Source: Oscillospiraceae bacterium | Lineage (GTDB): Bacteria; Bacillota; Clostridia; Oscillospirales; Ruminococcaceae | Assembly (NCBI GenBank): GCA_024695445.1 | Contig: JAILIG010000053.1 | Span: 1-46,208 of the forward strand | Direction of reading: 5' to 3' | DNA length: 46,208 bases | In this document: piece after piece, positions 8,857-17,182 of the stretch | Numbering within the stretch: position 1 is the stretch's first letter | Layout: every line of letters begins with the position of its first letter | Notes under the pieces: generated by a model | The model's database searches: none | What the model saw: only the letters and a program-made list of their open reading frames with translations | Told to the model about the DNA's origin: nothing | Program-made: the position numbers and the translations under genes

Positions 8857-8939
8857 CCGGCAGCCTAAACGAAAGTTTTTGGCTGCGCTCCGAAGTGAAA
8901 AAGAGTGGGACGCCCTGCGACAGAGGGCGTCCCTTTTTT
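8857..8939 (+). repeat. dispersed intergenic repeat, short copy (terminator-bearing)
   Basis: The stretch after aroQ shares blocks, in the same order, with the minus strand of 33727-33881. The blocks are CCGG-A-CC followed by AAAGTTTTTGG, then CTCCG-A-TGAAAAAGAG, then a GGGACGCCCTG...AGGGCGTCCC hairpin with a T run. This copy lacks the two nested hairpins found in the middle of the other. Both copies lie directly 3' of an operon. Confidence 0.75.
8907..8939 (+). terminator. rho-independent terminator of the aro operon
   Basis: A 10-bp perfect stem (GGGACGCCCT pairing with AGGGCGTCCC) with a short loop is followed by six T residues at 8934-8939. It lies 56 bases after the aroQ stop. Confidence 0.93.
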
Positions 8940-8995
8940 ACAATAGTTTGTGCTGCCGAATGAAAGCCTTTCCGACTGTTCTTTGCGAACAGGGT

Positions 8996-9517
8996 TCAGC
9001 CGTCAGAGGAGGGCTCTGTCGTCTTTTTCCCTGCGGCAGCGCCTTTTCTGAAAACCACCAGCTTGCTGAACACGTAGTTGATTGCCAGAATGATAAACTG
9101 CACCAGAAACGCCATCAGCGCGTAATTCCACTTCCAGTGCGCCGTTGTCAGCCACATCAGGCCGAGCTCCATGAAGAACGACACGCCGCGTGCGCCGAAA
9201 AAGGTTCCGATCTCGCGCATCAGGTCAGAGTGTGTCTCGGTCTTGCTCATGAATACATATTTCTTGTTGACATAGAAGGCGAATGACGCGGCAATCACCC
9301 AGGAAAATGTCGTGTTCAGCAGGTTCGGAACGGTCTGCTTCATGCTGTAGCCGCCGAGCGAGAACAGCCATTTTCCGAGCAGCTTTGCGGCATAAGAAAT
9401 TACGGTCGTCCAGAGGCCGTAGTAGCAGTAGCGCCAGATGTTTTCGTATTTCGCCCAGAGATTTTTGATGGGCTGCGGCATCAGACGCAGAAAAAACTGA
9501 AGCAGTGCTTCGAGCAT
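8996..9517 (-). CDS. GtrA-like polytopic membrane protein
   Basis: The 173-residue protein has four predicted membrane helices (around YYGLWTTVISYAAKLL, LLNTTFSWVIAASFAFYV, FMELGLMWLTTA and ALMAFLVQFIILAINYVFS). It shows the NKKYVF and YVFSKLVVFRK signatures of the GtrA/DPMS1 family. Members help move or position lipid-linked sugars in wall or teichoic-acid glycosylation. The start at 9517 is chosen because a G-rich site (GGGGGGA) precedes it; a longer frame to 9580 has none. The gene stands alone with its own promoter and is divergent from the SCIFF locus. Its exact substrate is unknown. Confidence 0.85.
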   Translation of the reverse strand: MLEALLQFFLRLMPQPIKNLWAKYENIWRYCYYGLWTTVISYAAKLLGKWLFSLGGYSMKQTVPNLLNTTFSWVIAASFAFYVNKKYVFMSKTETHSDLMREIGTFFGARGVSFFMELGLMWLTTAHWKWNYALMAFLVQFIILAINYVFSKLVVFRKGAAAGKKTTEPSSDG

Positions 9518-9551
9518 GAAAATCCCCCCGAATTCGACAAAATGCAATGCT

Positions 9552-9580
9552 ATTATACCACATTGCCGCGGAAAATGCAA
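9552..9580 (-). promoter_or_regulatory. sigma-A promoter of the GtrA-like gene
   Basis: On the minus strand TTGCAT (9575-9580) and TATAAT (9552-9557) are separated by 17 bases. They lie about 35 bases before the ATG. Confidence 0.8.
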
Positions 9581-9652
9581 GCACCGGCAGACAGCACATC
9601 ACGGATTTCTGATTTTTGTAAAACGGCCGTCTGCGATACGGGCGGATGCCAC

Positions 9653-9681
9653 TTGACAAACTGCCGTATCTATGCTATAAT
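9653..9681 (+). promoter_or_regulatory. near-perfect sigma-A promoter of scfA
   Basis: TTGACA (9653-9658) and TATAAT (9676-9681) are both exact consensus and are spaced by 17 bases. An extended -10 TGC immediately precedes TATAAT. This predicts very strong, constitutive transcription of the SCIFF peptide gene. Confidence 0.9.
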
Positions 9682-9747
9682 AATCGGGAGAACCCGTGTC
9701 CGCATGACGGATACGCTCAAATTTTCCGGCAAGGAGGTGCCAAGCAA

Positions 9748-9903
9748 ATGCGTCACATTCAGACCGTTGAGACCAGAAATCTCTGCGAAAGCGCGAAGAA
9801 GGGCGGCTGCGGCGAGTGCCAGACTTCCTGTCAGTCTGCCTGCAAGACCAGCTGCGGCATCGCAAATCAGCAGTGCGAGAGCAAGCAGCAGAAGAAGCAA
9901 TAA
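9748..9903 (+). CDS. scfA: SCIFF ranthipeptide precursor
   Basis: This 51-residue peptide belongs to the SCIFF family (six cysteines in forty-five residues), ribosomal precursors nearly universal in Clostridia. The core shows GGCGECQTSCQSACKTSC and a last cysteine at 43, giving the six family cysteines at 21, 24, 28, 32, 36 and 43. A seventh cysteine lies in the leader at position 13. In studied members the partner radical-SAM enzyme links cysteines to Thr or other residues by thioether bonds; the biological role is unsettled. AAGGAGGT at 9731-9738, a perfect ribosome site, fixes the start. The strong promoter and the hairpin after the gene suggest it is made in excess of its maturase. Confidence 0.95.
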   Translation: MRHIQTVETRNLCESAKKGGCGECQTSCQSACKTSCGIANQQCESKQQKKQ

Positions 9904-9929
9904 TGCCGATTCCGAAAAAAGCCTGTGAA

Positions 9930-9955
9930 TGCCGCCCGCTTGTGGCGGCATTTTT
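9930..9955 (+). terminator. attenuator-like terminator between scfA and scfB
   Basis: A 7-bp stem TGCCGCC / GGCGGCA with a 7-base loop is followed by five T residues. It lies between precursor and maturase, so most transcripts should stop here and only read-through would reach scfB. Confidence 0.8.
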
Positions 9956-9983
9956 CAGTATTGTCTGAAAAGGAGAAGCCCTC

Positions 9984-11369
9984 ATGATTCATCAGTATCA
10001 GCTCGGCGGATACAATATCGTGCTGGATGTCTGTTCCGGCTCGGTCCATTCGGTTGACACGCTCGCATATGACATGATTGCGCTCTATGAAGCGCACAGC
10101 AGAGACGAGGTCATTGCGCAGATCACCGAAAAATACGCCGGCGTTCCCGAAGCGACACCGGAAGAAATTGCTGCCTGTTATGACGACATTGTGGCGCTGA
10201 AGGCGGCGGGAAAGCTCTTTTCGCCCGACACCTTTGAGCCGATGGCCGGCGTGCTGAAGGCCAAAACGGCGGGCGTTGTCAAGGCACTCTGCCTTCATGT
10301 CGCGCACACCTGCAATCTGAACTGCTCCTACTGCTTTGCAAGTCAGGGCAAGTACAGCGGCGAGCGCGCCGTCATGAGCTATGAGATCGGAAAGCAGGCG
10401 CTCGATTTTCTCGTCGCAAATTCCGGCACACGGCATAATCTGGAGGTCGATTTCTTCGGCGGCGAGCCGCTGATGAACTTTGATACGGTCAAGCGGCTGG
10501 TCGCGTATGCACGCAGCATTGAGCAGGCGGCAGGCAAGCACTTCCGTTTTACGCTGACGACCAACGGCGTTCTGATTGACGACGATGTGATTGACTTTGC
10601 AAACCGCGAGTGCAGCAATGTCGTGCTGTCGCTGGACGGCCGGAAGGAAATCCATGACCGGTTCCGCGTGGACTATGCCGGAAACGGAAGCTGGGAGAAG
10701 ATCGTCCCGAAGTTCCAGAGGCTGGTCAAAGCACGCGGGGGCAAAAACTACTATATGCGCGGCACCTTTACGCACGCCAATCCGGACTTCCTTGAAGACA
10801 TCAGGGTGATGCTGGATCTCGGTTTCACGGAGCTGAGCATGGAGCCAGTGGTCTGTGCGGCGGGCGATCCCTCCGCGCTGACGGACGAGGATCAGGAGAT
10901 TGTCTGCCGGCAGTACGAGGAGCTTGCGGCGCTGATGCTGGAGCGTGACCGTGAGGGCAGACCGTTCATCTTCTATCATTACATGATCGACCTGACCGGC
11001 GGACCGTGCATCTACAAGCGGATTTCCGGCTGCGGCTCCGGCACGGAATACATGGCGGTGACACCGTGGGGCGACCTGTACCCGTGTCATCAGTTTGTCG
11101 GAGACGAAAAGTTCCGTCTGGGCGACATCTGGCACGGTGTGGAAAATAAGCCGGTGCAGGATGATTTTGCCGCGTGCAATGTCTATGCACGCGAGGAGTG
11201 CCGGACCTGCTGGGCGCGGCTTTACTGTTCGGGCGGCTGTGCGGCAAACGCCTATCATGCGACGGGCTCTGTCCGCGGCGTATATGAACCGGGCTGCAAG
11301 CTGTTCCGCAAGCGCATGGAGTGCGCGATCATGGTGGCTGTTGCAAGACAGCTCGGCAGCGGGCAGTGA
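9984..11369 (+). CDS. scfB: SCIFF thioether maturase (radical SAM / SPASM)
   Basis: ScfB is the radical SAM enzyme that installs thioether cross-links in the SCIFF peptide. The 461 residues start with a peptide-binding (RRE-like) region of about 90 residues. The radical SAM barrel follows with the CNLNCSYC cluster motif at residues 110-117. The C-terminal SPASM region carries many cysteines (GCGSG, YPCHQF, CRTCW, YCSGGCAAN, PGC) for auxiliary iron-sulfur clusters. AAAGGAG precedes the ATG at 9984. It lies 80 bases after scfA beyond an attenuator hairpin and has no promoter of its own that I can see. Length and motifs are complete. Confidence 0.95.
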   Translation: MIHQYQLGGYNIVLDVCSGSVHSVDTLAYDMIALYEAHSRDEVIAQITEKYAGVPEATPEEIAACYDDIVALKAAGKLFSPDTFEPMAGVLKAKTAGVVKALCLHVAHTCNLNCSYCFASQGKYSGERAVMSYEIGKQALDFLVANSGTRHNLEVDFFGGEPLMNFDTVKRLVAYARSIEQAAGKHFRFTLTTNGVLIDDDVIDFANRECSNVVLSLDGRKEIHDRFRVDYAGNGSWEKIVPKFQRLVKARGGKNYYMRGTFTHANPDFLEDIRVMLDLGFTELSMEPVVCAAGDPSALTDEDQEIVCRQYEELAALMLERDREGRPFIFYHYMIDLTGGPCIYKRISGCGSGTEYMAVTPWGDLYPCHQFVGDEKFRLGDIWHGVENKPVQDDFAACNVYAREECRTCWARLYCSGGCAANAYHATGSVRGVYEPGCKLFRKRMECAIMVAVARQLGSGQ

Positions 11370-11396
11370 CGAAAGCCCCGCCTATATGATGAAAAA

Positions 11397-11440
11397 AGCT
11401 TCGGTCAGACCGTTTCGGCGGCGTGACCGAAGCTTTCTCT
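11397..11440 (+). terminator. terminator after scfB
   Basis: An 11-bp perfect stem (AGCTTCGGTCA / TGACCGAAGCT) with a 16-base loop is followed by TTTCTCT. It lies 27 bases after the scfB stop. Confidence 0.7.
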
Positions 11441-11546
11441 GCAAGGAATTCCGGATCTGCACGGACTGCGGGCGCTGCAAATCCGCGGCCTGTCCGCGCC
11501 CTTCCGCCCTTGTGCGGCGCGCCGGATGATTTGCATTTGTTCAGAA

Positions 11547-11578
11547 TATCTTAAAGAATCCGCCACTTGTATCTTAAA
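11547..11578 (+). promoter_or_regulatory. direct-repeat candidate operator at the ABC transporter promoter
   Basis: TATCTTAAA occurs twice, at 11547-11555 and 11570-11578, 23 bases apart (about two helical turns). The second copy overlaps the -35 element of the next gene. This is the geometry of an activator or response-regulator site. No regulator gene is adjacent. Confidence 0.5.
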
Positions 11579-11595
11579 CAAAACTATGCTATAAT
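11567..11595 (+). promoter_or_regulatory. promoter of the fused ABC transporter gene
   Basis: TTGTAT (11567-11572) and TATAAT (11590-11595) have 17-base spacing and an extended -10 TGC. The -35 is weak, which fits a need for an activator at the adjoining repeats. A small GGGGC/GCCCC hairpin follows in the leader. Confidence 0.75.
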
Positions 11596-11646
11596 GTAGC
11601 AGACAGACCGGGGCGGAACAGCCCCTGCAGAAAGGAGCAGACGGTT

Positions 11647-14502
11647 ATGCTTGAAACCAGAAACCTGTGTAAAACCTACAAACCGAAAAAAGGCGTCCCT
11701 GTCACGGCGGTCGATCATGTCTCTCTCCGTTTTCCGGAGAAGGGCATGGTGTTCCTGCTCGGTAAATCGGGCAGCGGCAAATCGACGATGCTGAACCTGC
11801 TGGGCGGTCTGGATTCCTACGATGACGGCGAAATCATCATCAAGGGAATCTCATCGAAGGACTTCAACCAGCAGCGCTTTGACAGCTACCGCAATACCTA
11901 TGTCGGCTTCATCTTCCAGGAGTACAATGTCCTCGAAGAATTCACGGTCGGCGCGAACATCGCGCTTGCACTCGAACTGCAGGGAAGGACCGCGACCGAC
12001 GAGGAGCTGAACAGCATCCTGCACGCCGTGGATCTCGAAGGCTATGGCGCCCGCAAGCCGAATGAGCTCTCCGGCGGCCAGAAGCAGCGCGTCGCCATTG
12101 CGCGTGCGCTGGTCAAGAATCCGGAGATCATCATGGCGGACGAACCGACCGGCGCGCTGGACTCCAACACCGGCCGTCAGGTGCTCGACACGCTGAAAAA
12201 GCTCTCGGAGGAAAAGCTCGTCATCATCGTCTCGCACGACAGAGAATATGCCGAAGCCTATGCAGACCGGATCATCGAGCTGGCAGACGGCAAGGTCATC
12301 CGCGATGTCGAGGCGAAACAAACCGAGGACGGCGGGCAGGAAAAGCAGATTGTCTTCCGCTCGACCAGCATCGAGATTCCGCTGGACTACCACCTGACCG
12401 AGGAAGACCGCATCCAGATCAACGAGTATCTCGACAAGATCCGCTCCGGCGCATCCCTGATGCTGCCGAGCACCGCACAGCGGTTCTCCGAGACGGACGA
12501 AAGCTGCATCCCCGTACAGGACGGCTCAAAGTTCAGCCTGATTAAATCCAAGCTCCCGATGAAGAGCGCGTTCAAGATCGGATGTTCGTCCTTAAAGCAC
12601 AAGCGCTTCCGCCTTGTGATGACGATTTTCCTTTCCGTGATTGCATTTACGCTCTTCTCTCTGGTCGATACCTTCAGCTCCTATGACCATGTCCGGACCT
12701 GTACGGATTCTCTGATCGACTCCAAAATCAATTACATCTCCGTCAATCAGACCGTCAAGCGCGGCTCCGGCATTGACGAATACTGGACCACCGCCGGCCT
12801 GAAATTCTCGGAGGAGGAGATGAAAAAGCTCACCGAGGAAACCGGCGTCCAGCTGACCGGCCTTTTCATCCCGCATGACGCGAATCTCACCTTCATCTCC
12901 CAGTTTGACACCAAGAAGACCAAAAATGAAAAGAGCAGCTACACCACGAATCTGCGGCATTTCTGCGGCTTCGCCGAAATCACGGAGCAGTCGCTGGCCG
13001 ATGCGGGCTGCGAGCTGGTCGCCGGCAAGCTGCCGGACGGCAGCAAGGCGGAAATCGCAATCTCCAAGGCGGCGGCAGAAAGCTTTGTCAAGGGCGGCTA
13101 CCACAAGCCGCTGACTGCGGAAGAACAGATGCAGTACGATTACGATTATGACGAATATGACGGTTATATGCCGAGAACCGGCATGAAGGAGGAGGAAACG
13201 GAGAAGGAGTCCAAGATCCAGTACGAGAAAATCAGCTCCGCCTCCGATATGGTCGGCAAGGTCATCCGTCTGATGGACACCGATTACACCGTCACCGGCA
13301 TCGTGGACACCTTCTTCGACCTGACGCGCTACGACCGTCTGTCGGAGGACGCCGAGCATCAGACCACCTCGGAGCAGGTCATCAACTATATGCTTTACAG
13401 CGAGTACAACACCGCCGTCAATTACAGTCTGACCGGCTGCGTGATGGTTGGCTCCGGCGCCGTTGCCAAGCTCGTGGAGGCAGATCCGGATATCTATGAT
13501 ATGCGCGGCAACGCAAGCTGCAATCTGAGCGGCGGCACGGAGAGTGCATGGCTCAATGTCTGGACCAACGAGGTCACGAAGCTCCGGCGCGTTCCGGACT
13601 CGGAAATCATCTGGCTCAACGGCAAAAAGGATTCTCTCAGCGAAAAGCAGTTTATCATTCCGCTGAACCGGCTGGATATTCAGGACGACAAGGCGTCCCT
13701 GAAGCTGGCAGAGCTGATGAGCGGCGAGCAGGAAATCTCTGCCGCAGAGCTTCGCGGCATTTTTGATCAGTTTGATATCAGCGCCTATTGGGGCATTTAC
13801 GGCAGCGGCGACGAAGACGAAAGCCACGACATTCCCGGTGCGGAAATCGTCGGCGTCATCAAGCCGGACAGCCCGTACGGCTCGGCACTTGTCTGCGCGG
13901 ATGAGATCGTCGAGAAGGTCGTCATGGATTTTGAAGGCGTCTATGACAGCGCAATCGGCGGAATGCCGAAGTCCCGCAGCCAGATTGAAAAGTTCGTCCG
14001 CACCTGCTACCGCGAGGGCGAGGATGTCACCGAGCGCTACGAGCTGAACAACCCCGTCACCTACGAGCTCGACACCGTGAACACGGCGGTCAAGGTGCTT
14101 GCAAGAGTGTTCTTCTGGATCGGCCTGTTCTTTGCGTTCTTTGCAGCGCTCCTCATGGCAAACTTCATCTCGACCTCGATTCACTACAAGCGTCAGGAGA
14201 TCGGTATTCTCCGCGCAATCGGTTCGCGCTCGAACGATGTGTTCCGCATCTTCTTCTCGGAGAGCTTTGTCATCGCCATGATTAACTTTGTGCTCTCTGC
14301 GGCAGCCTGTGGCGGCATCGTGTGGCTCATCAATTATCTGCTGCGCCGCGAAGCCGGCATCCTGATTACCGTTCTGCACTTCGGCGTGCGTCAGCTCCTG
14401 CTGCTGTTTGTCATCAGCGTGGGCATCGCGGCGATTGCCAGTTTCCTGCCGGTACACCGCATCGCAGCGAAAAAGCCGATCGACGCCATCCGCGACAAAT
14501 AA
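11647..14502 (+). CDS. fused ABC transporter (ATPase + FtsX/MacB-type permease)
   Basis: A single 951-residue chain joins a MacB-like ATPase to its permease. The ATPase (about 1-230) has Walker [10 protein letters not shown] (39-47), the signature LSGGQKQR, Walker [13 protein letters not shown] and the H-loop IIVSHD. A linker leads to the first membrane helix (about 323-345), then a long extracytoplasmic domain of some 470 residues, then three C-terminal helices with the FtsX sequence [14 protein letters not shown] and a cytoplasmic KPIDAIRDK tail. Such type VII transporters work as mechanotransmitters in antibiotic-peptide resistance or lipoprotein/peptide release. The cargo is unknown; peptide export next to a RiPP locus is possible but unproved. 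It has its own promoter. Confidence 0.9.
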   Translation: MLETRNLCKTYKPKKGVPVTAVDHVSLRFPEKGMVFLLGKSGSGKSTMLNLLGGLDSYDDGEIIIKGISSKDFNQQRFDSYRNTYVGFIFQEYNVLEEFTVGANIALALELQGRTATDEELNSILHAVDLEGYGARKPNELSGGQKQRVAIARALVKNPEIIMADEPTGALDSNTGRQVLDTLKKLSEEKLVIIVSHDREYAEAYADRIIELADGKVIRDVEAKQTEDGGQEKQIVFRSTSIEIPLDYHLTEEDRIQINEYLDKIRSGASLMLPSTAQRFSETDESCIPVQDGSKFSLIKSKLPMKSAFKIGCSSLKHKRFRLVMTIFLSVIAFTLFSLVDTFSSYDHVRTCTDSLIDSKINYISVNQTVKRGSGIDEYWTTAGLKFSEEEMKKLTEETGVQLTGLFIPHDANLTFISQFDTKKTKNEKSSYTTNLRHFCGFAEITEQSLADAGCELVAGKLPDGSKAEIAISKAAAESFVKGGYHKPLTAEEQMQYDYDYDEYDGYMPRTGMKEEETEKESKIQYEKISSASDMVGKVIRLMDTDYTVTGIVDTFFDLTRYDRLSEDAEHQTTSEQVINYMLYSEYNTAVNYSLTGCVMVGSGAVAKLVEADPDIYDMRGNASCNLSGGTESAWLNVWTNEVTKLRRVPDSEIIWLNGKKDSLSEKQFIIPLNRLDIQDDKASLKLAELMSGEQEISAAELRGIFDQFDISAYWGIYGSGDEDESHDIPGAEIVGVIKPDSPYGSALVCADEIVEKVVMDFEGVYDSAIGGMPKSRSQIEKFVRTCYREGEDVTERYELNNPVTYELDTVNTAVKVLARVFFWIGLFFAFFAALLMANFISTSIHYKRQEIGILRAIGSRSNDVFRIFFSESFVIAMINFVLSAAACGGIVWLINYLLRREAGILITVLHFGVRQLLLLFVISVGIAAIASFLPVHRIAAKKPIDAIRDK

Positions 14503-14583
14503 TCCGCAGTTCGGACATCTGTTCAGACCCCCGCACCCGGAGGGATTCCGCCGGGTATCCATACATCCTTACTGTCAGACAGA

Positions 14584-14612
14584 GGGCTCCCGCCGAAAAC
14601 GGGAGCCCTTTG
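14584..14612 (+). terminator. terminator of the ABC transporter gene
   Basis: A GGGCTCCCG / CGGGAGCCC stem with a GC-rich base and CCGAAAA loop is followed by a short T-rich tail (TTTGTCT). Confidence 0.75.
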
Positions 14613-14625
14613 TCTGCAAACTGAA

Positions 14626-14656
14626 GCCGCCCCGCGGGATGTCCCTGCGGAGCGGC
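14626..14656 (-). terminator. possible terminator of rplM-rpsI
   Basis: GCCGC...GCGGC arms with further internal pairing form a strong GC hairpin 30 bases downstream of rpsI. The T tract on the minus strand is poor (TTCAGTTT), so the call is moderate. Confidence 0.5.
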
Positions 14657-14686
14657 ATTTCCTGTGTTTTGAAACCAGCCGAAAAA

Positions 14687-15103
14687 TCAGCGCTTGGAGA
14701 ACTGCGGTGCGCGGCGTGCAGCCTTGAGACCGTACTTCTTTCTTTCCTTCATTCTCGGATCACGAGTCAGGAAGCCCGCCTTCTTCAGAGCAGCACGAAG
14801 CTCCGGATTGAACTGGAGCAGGGCTCTTGCTGCGCCGTGACGGATTGCACCGGCCTGACCGGTCACGCCGCCGCCTGCGACGGTACAAACCAGATCGAAC
14901 TGTGCAGAGGTCTCGGTCAGCTCCAGCGGCTGACGGACGATCAGCTTCAAGGTCTCCAGACCGAAGTAATCGTCAATGCTTCTGCCGTTAATGGTAACAT
15001 TGCCGGAGCCCGGATAGAGACGGACTCTTGCAACGGAATGCTTTCTTCTGCCGGTCCCGTAGTAGGACTTCAGCTTTGCCTGATAAGAAACTGCTTCGCT
15101 CAT
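14687..15103 (-). CDS. rpsI: 30S ribosomal protein S9
   Basis: RpsI sits in the head of the small subunit with its C-terminal tail touching the P-site tRNA. The 138-residue protein shows [52 protein letters not shown] and the basic tail [12 protein letters not shown] ending in the conserved SKR. It follows rplM by 18 bases, the universal rplM-rpsI order. AAAGGAG ten bases before the ATG supports the start. Confidence 0.98.
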   Translation of the reverse strand: MSEAVSYQAKLKSYYGTGRRKHSVARVRLYPGSGNVTINGRSIDDYFGLETLKLIVRQPLELTETSAQFDLVCTVAGGGVTGQAGAIRHGAARALLQFNPELRAALKKAGFLTRDPRMKERKKYGLKAARRAPQFSKR

Positions 15104-15121
15104 TGTTCAGGGACTCCTTTC

Positions 15122-15550
15122 TTACAGTGTGTAGAGCTCAGGCTTCTGAGCTGCATTCTTGTGCTCAGCACCTGCGTAGACGCGCAGACGCTTCATGGAG
15201 GCTCTGCCGATGTGGTTGTTCGGCAGCATACCCTGCACGGCGATGAACATCGCGTGCTCCGGTCTCTTCTCCATCAGTTCGCGGTAGGAGACCTTCTTCA
15301 GGTGGCCGATCCAGCCGGTGTGCCAGATCTCAAACTTCTGATCGAGCTTCTTGCCGGTCAGAACTGCCTTGCCGCAGTTGATGATGATGACATGATCGCC
15401 GCAGTCGGTGTTCGGGGTGAAATCGACGCGGTGCTTGCCGCGGAGCAGTGCGGCAGCCTTGGCAGCGGTGCGGCCCAGAGACTCGCCTGCTGCGTCAATG
15501 ATATACCATTTCCGGCTGACTTCAGCAGCCTTGAGCATGGTGGTTGACAT
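15122..15550 (-). CDS. rplM: 50S ribosomal protein L13
   Basis: L13 is an early-assembly protein of the large subunit. At 142 residues it has the usual length and shows RKWYIIDAAGESLGR, LRGKHRVDFTPNTDCGDHVIIIN, KAVLTGKK and GMLPNNHIGRASMKRLRVYAG. The ATG at 15550 with GGAGGA upstream is preferred to a frame that continues to 15661 across the promoter. It starts a two-gene operon with rpsI. The transcript has an untranslated leader of about 75 bases. In other Firmicutes this leader can fold into an autoregulatory L13 element, but I cannot verify the fold. Confidence 0.98.
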   Translation of the reverse strand: MSTTMLKAAEVSRKWYIIDAAGESLGRTAAKAAALLRGKHRVDFTPNTDCGDHVIIINCGKAVLTGKKLDQKFEIWHTGWIGHLKKVSYRELMEKRPEHAMFIAVQGMLPNNHIGRASMKRLRVYAGAEHKNAAQKPELYTL

Positions 15551-15632
15551 AATACTCGTCCTCCGTTCAGAATTTTGGGTGACCGATCGGGGCGCTTCAC
15601 GGGGAGAAGTCCCTTTTTCGGCGTGCTCTCCT

Positions 15633-15661
15633 ATTATACAGGATTCAAAACGGTTTGTCAA
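15633..15661 (-). promoter_or_regulatory. consensus sigma-A promoter of rplM-rpsI
   Basis: On the minus strand exact TTGACA (15656-15661) and exact TATAAT (15633-15638) are separated by 17 bases, about 83 bases before rplM. Confidence 0.9.
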
Positions 15662-15760
15662 CGGTCAAATTGCCGAAAAATCAAAATATATCGCTCAATC
15701 TCTGGATTTCTCTTAAAATCTCTCTTATTTGCTCCCGTTCTCGTTTTTCATTTCACTTTT

Positions 15761-16327
15761 TCAGAGGCCGGGCGGGAGCCGGCGCTGCACAGAGGCATCA
15801 AGCTGCGGGGGCGCGGTCAGATCCTTCATCGCGTAGCACTTGCCGTGTTCGGTGACAATTCCGATCATCGTGCTGCCTGTCCGCACATCTCGATAGTCCA
15901 GATACACGGGGCAGCAGTATGTGTTGCCGTCGGTTGCGGTGACGGAGTACGGATGCTTGCCCCGATCGGGCGATTTGCCCGACAGGACGATTCTGCCGCA
16001 TTTGTAATCGCAGCGGCGTACACAGGAGATCGGGCTGGTCGGACCGTAATGCCGCCCGATGCCTCCGATCACCAGACAGATAAAAACGATTATCAGAATC
16101 ACGGCCACATAGGGGAGCTCAACGCTGCGGAAACTGCCGCGCGGTCTGTAACTGATGACGGACGGTTTGACAACGCCCAGAAAAGCCGGAAGTGAGAGTA
16201 CGCTGAAAAACAGTGCGCTGATGCCGCAGACCGTCAGTTTTGCCATATAGCTTCCGCGCCGGTCCTCCAGATAGCGGAGCAGATCGCGCCGCTGTTCCTC
16301 CGATATAACTGCTGTACCGTATTCCAT
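15761..16327 (-). CDS. membrane protein of unknown function
   Basis: The 188-residue protein is not one I recognise. A charged N-terminal helix (ISEEQRRDLLRYLEDR) precedes two hydrophobic segments (about residues 30-50 and 72-92, the latter VAVILIIVFICLVIGG). A cysteine-containing soluble domain of about 90 residues follows, with CVRRCDYKCGR, YCCPVYLDYRDV and GKCYAM; its beta-rich pattern suggests a small barrel facing one side of the membrane. The start ATG has AAAGGAG in front and its own consensus promoter. It ends about 100 bases before the rplM promoter, on the same strand. Confidence 0.75.
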   Translation of the reverse strand: MEYGTAVISEEQRRDLLRYLEDRRGSYMAKLTVCGISALFFSVLSLPAFLGVVKPSVISYRPRGSFRSVELPYVAVILIIVFICLVIGGIGRHYGPTSPISCVRRCDYKCGRIVLSGKSPDRGKHPYSVTATDGNTYCCPVYLDYRDVRTGSTMIGIVTEHGKCYAMKDLTAPPQLDASVQRRLPPGL

Positions 16328-16358
16328 GTGGATGCTCCTTTGCTTTCTTATTGCTGTG

Positions 16359-16387
16359 ATTATATCACAAAAACGCTCCGCTGTCAA
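16359..16387 (-). promoter_or_regulatory. consensus sigma-A promoter of the 15761-16327 gene
   Basis: Exact TTGACA (16382-16387) and TATAAT (16359-16364) lie 17 bases apart on the minus strand, about 32 bases before the ATG. Confidence 0.9.
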
Positions 16388-16404
16388 TCCTTCGGGCTGC
16401 CGCA

Positions 16405-16435
16405 TGAAAAAGCCCCTGTCCGGAGACAGGGGCTT
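16405..16435 (-). terminator. terminator of mazF
   Basis: AAGCCCCTGTC pairs with GACAGGGGCTT around a CGGA loop. On the minus strand it is followed by a T run, 50 bases after the mazF stop. Confidence 0.85.
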
Positions 16436-16484
16436 CTGCGAATACTGTGCAAAAGGGGCGGTGCGCCGTCACTTCTGCCGCTGA

Positions 16485-16898
16485 CTATGCAAATTCCGCT
16501 CCGGCAGTCAGAGTGGCCGCGGGGATTGCCTGCGCGCTTTTCCGGGGGCGCGGAATCAGTCCGAAGCTGATTTCCAGTGCGTAGTCCACCTGCTTCATCA
16601 CAGACTCCGGCACCTCGCCCATGCACTCCTTCAGCCGCCTTTTATCAATCGTCCGGACCTGCTCCAGCAGCACCACGCTGTCTCTGGTCAGCCCGCAGGC
16701 CGATGCCGGGACGGATATGTGCGTCGGCAGCTTTGCTTTTCCGTGCTGGCTCGTGATCGCCGCCGCAATCACGGTCGGGCTGTACCGGTTTCCCACATCA
16801 TTCTGTATAATCAGCACCGGCCGGATGCCGCCCTGCTCAGAGCCCACCACCGGACTTAAATCCGCATAATAAATTTCGCCTCGTCTGACGGTCAACAT
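16485..16898 (-). CDS. mazF: MazF/EndoA-family mRNA interferase
   Basis: MazF toxins cut single-stranded mRNA at short motifs. The sequence matches the Firmicute EndoA type: [43 protein letters not shown] and the catalytic-region [15 protein letters not shown]. The core is about 115 residues; a 20-residue Ala/Pro-rich tail is extra. The start may be the ATG at 16898 or the next codon, TTG at 16895. The TTG is better spaced from AGGAG and gives the usual short N-terminus. No MazE/EndoAI-like ribbon-helix-helix gene is visible directly upstream, where such antitoxins normally lie. It is divergent from the cotJ operon. Confidence 0.92.
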   Translation of the reverse strand: MLTVRRGEIYYADLSPVVGSEQGGIRPVLIIQNDVGNRYSPTVIAAAITSQHGKAKLPTHISVPASACGLTRDSVVLLEQVRTIDKRRLKECMGEVPESVMKQVDYALEISFGLIPRPRKSAQAIPAATLTAGAEFA

Positions 16899-17017
16899 AT
16901 CTCCTGCTTCCTTTCATTTTGCCGGCACGCTGTTCCGCGGTGCCGCTGCAAATATTGATGGCCCGACGGATTGCCGCACGGCGCGGAAGATCATCTCCGG
17001 TGTCTGTCGGGGCATTC

Positions 17018-17046
17018 ATAGTATGTCCGGAATGTTCTTCCGTTAA
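17018..17046 (-). promoter_or_regulatory. possible promoter of mazF
   Basis: TTAACG (17041-17046) and TACTAT (17018-17023) lie 17 bases apart on the minus strand. Both boxes deviate from consensus, unlike most promoters in this window, so expression would be low. Confidence 0.35.
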
Positions 17047-17123
17047 TCATGCAGCACGCTGTATTTTATGTCGAACGGCACCGTGCGGTGCGCGTGCGGA
17101 GACTGTCGGATTCTGCCGGACTG

Positions 17124-17131
17124 CATATACT
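17124..17131 (+). promoter_or_regulatory. possible sporulation sigma-factor -10 box before cotJA
   Basis: CATATACT resembles the sigma-E/sigma-K -10 (CATA-type) and lies about 52 bases before the cotJA start. No convincing -35 is seen. It is proposed because cotJ genes are mother-cell expressed in known species. Confidence 0.3.
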
Positions 17132-17182
17132 GTACTGTGCGGCGTCGAGCCGCGAGTTTTTCTGATGAAAGGAGCAGGACAG

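Noticed and set aside
12592-14562. A 656-codon open frame on the minus strand
   Set aside because: It is antisense to the permease half of the ABC transporter, with no family motif or ribosome site.
14408-15547. A 379-codon plus-strand frame
   Set aside because: It runs across the antisense of rpsI and rplM, which are certain genes; it shows no domain.
16837-17019. A 60-codon minus-strand frame upstream of mazF as an antitoxin
   Set aside because: It overlaps mazF by 62 bases, has no ribosome site and does not look like a ribbon-helix-helix or AbrB-type protein.
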